Below are positions 63,266 through 64,000 of a DNA stretch of 64,000 bases, piece by piece; position 1 is the stretch's first letter, and the number at the start of each line of letters is the position of its first letter. The notes below the pieces were generated by a model that saw nothing but the letters and a program-made list of their open reading frames with translations, did no database searches and was not told the DNA's origin. The position numbers were made by a program, and so were the translations under genes. This stretch comes from Arabiibacter massiliensis (GTDB taxonomy: Bacteria; Actinomycetota; Coriobacteriia; Coriobacteriales; Eggerthellaceae). The DNA is taken from the NCBI RefSeq assembly GCF_900169505.1, contig NZ_LT827021.1:310001-374000 (forward strand), read 5' to 3'.

Positions 63266-64000
63266 TTACCCCTCACTCTTCGAAATCTTGACGAGCGTCT
63301 GCTTGGCCATGGCCGAGGTGAAGCCGTCGTAGTTGGTCATGGTGTCGTCGTAGAGCACGTTGACCTCGCTGCCGCCGTCGAGCGTGCCGTAGCCCGGAAG
63401 GCCCAGCTCCTCGCAGGGCTCCCACCAGCCGCGCTTCGTCATGAGCACGTCGGGCGCGATGGCCTCGAAGTAGCGCGCCACCATCTTGATGGAGCCGTGG
63501 GGCGACTCGATGTTCATCCAGCCGCCGTCCTCGATGCCGTACTTCTTGGCCGTGGCCGGGTTGATCTTCACCCACGGCTCGGGCTGCAGCTCGCGCAGGT
63601 AGGGCACGTCGTGATAGTAGCTGTGGTTGCACAGGCGGTACGCATGGACGTCGGAGATGACCAGCGGATACTCCGCGGCGATATCCGGCGTGCCCGCGAT
63701 GCTCTCGGGCGCGCCCGTGTAGACGGGCAGACGCGAGATGGTGCCGGTGTCGGTGGCGTTGGGCTTGTCGCCGATCCAGTCGTTCACGCACTGCACCTTG
63801 CCGCCGGGCAGCGACGAGAACATCTTCTCGTAGGTCTGGTACTCGGGCTCGGTCGGCTTGGCGTCGTCGGTGCGCTCCTTGAAGATGTAGCCCTTCTCGC
63901 GGAGCTCCTCGAGCGTGATGCCGGAGCCGTCCAGCTGCTCGGAGAGCATCTTGTCCACGTCGCCGTCCCAGAAGTCGGCGCCGTAGCCCATGCGAACGGC
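63266..64000 (-). CDS. Molybdopterin oxidoreductase, C-terminal part (runs off the window)
   Basis: The last ~244 residues of a DMSO-reductase-family catalytic subunit; the N terminus (Tat signal, FeS motif and Mo ligand) lies beyond 64000. Recognised by the C-terminal MGD-binding segments: LRELQPEPWVKINPATAKKYGI, DGGWMNIESPHGSIKMVARY and TKRGWWEPCEELG, and by its FeS and TorD partners. The substrate cannot be inferred; Eggerthellaceae use such enzymes for sulfoxides and for catechol dehydroxylation, among others. Confidence 0.85.
   Translation of the reverse strand, partial: AVRMGYGADFWDGDVDKMLSEQLDGSGITLEELREKGYIFKERTDDAKPTEPEYQTYEKMFSSLPGGKVQCVNDWIGDKPNATDTGTISRLPVYTGAPESIAGTPDIAAEYPLVISDVHAYRLCNHSYYHDVPYLRELQPEPWVKINPATAKKYGIEDGGWMNIESPHGSIKMVARYFEAIAPDVLMTKRGWWEPCEELGLPGYGTLDGGSEVNVLYDDTMTNYDGFTSAMAKQTLVKISKSEG

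Overview
This window is high-GC bacterial DNA with strongly GC-biased third codon positions and no eukaryotic or phage backbone. Gene content points to the Eggerthellaceae (Coriobacteriia, Actinomycetota; Eggerthella/Gordonibacter-like), a strictly anaerobic gut lineage. The signs are a Nap-type nitrate reductase, a second molybdopterin oxidoreductase with its FeS subunit and TorD-type chaperone, a Tat-exported fumarate-reductase-like flavoprotein divergent from a multi-membrane-span LuxR regulator, the actinobacterial uvrC-rapZ-yvcK-whiA cluster, and a K+-dependent-type membrane pyrophosphatase. The genus is inferred from gene content, not from a marker gene search.

Layout. 1-3.5 kb: truB tail, ribF, membrane pyrophosphatase. 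3.5-9.7 kb: a composite repeat, gdhA (minus), a DUF2130 coiled-coil protein with two membrane proteins, a toxin-antitoxin remnant, and a YaiI-family protein. 9.8-17.6 kb: a PcrA/UvrD helicase, an intergenic region with two parS-like sites and two long hairpins, then uvrC-rapZ-yvcK-whiA. 17.6-18.4 kb: a RAYT (REP-associated tyrosine transposase) bounded by 33-bp palindromes. 18.5-23.8 kb: glycolytic genes gap, pgk, tpiA, gpmI, then secG, with further copies of the same palindrome between them. 23.8-26.3 kb: tRNA-Leu, a CDF transporter, a HAD hydrolase, and tRNA-Val, Gly, Cys, Gly. 26.3-30.1 kb: a zinc-ribbon protein and thiSFGHE. 30.3-32.1 kb: a NarL-type two-component pair. 32.2-37.2 kb (minus): napGABDH. 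37.4-46 kb: a membrane-anchored protein of unknown role, a TerC protein behind a yybP-ykoY riboswitch, a lipid-kinase-like protein, RNase D, a YugP-type metallopeptidase, xseAB, a HIT protein, and ackA. 46-51 kb: the flavoprotein/LuxR pair and an orphan HipA-like kinase. 51.4-56.6 kb: pta, UDP-galactopyranose mutase, a glycosyltransferase, a Nudix hydrolase, an 11-bp tandem repeat, and a frameshifted endonuclease-like gene. 56.6-64 kb: a second composite repeat, an OPT transporter, coaX, an NhaC antiporter, a YfcE phosphodiesterase, and a TorD/FeS/molybdoenzyme operon running off the end.

How the genes work together. Glycolysis plus Pta-AckA gives substrate-level ATP. The pyrophosphatase, Nap system, flavoprotein and second molybdoenzyme suggest anaerobic respiration with ion-gradient conservation, with NarL- and LuxR-type regulators nearby. 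The thi operon makes the thiazole half of thiamine; no thiC or thiD is present here.

The most unusual material is between genes: paired parS-like sites alternating with perfect hairpins; a ~212-bp composite repeat with the same three-arm design at two loci 53 kb apart; a RAYT with its dispersed palindromes; copies of a GTCATCCTGAGC/GTCGAAGGATC repeat, one of which appears to supply the start codon of gpmI; a ten-unit 11-bp tandem array; and three genes whose -10 box lies exactly 6 nt before the ATG, which predicts leaderless mRNAs.
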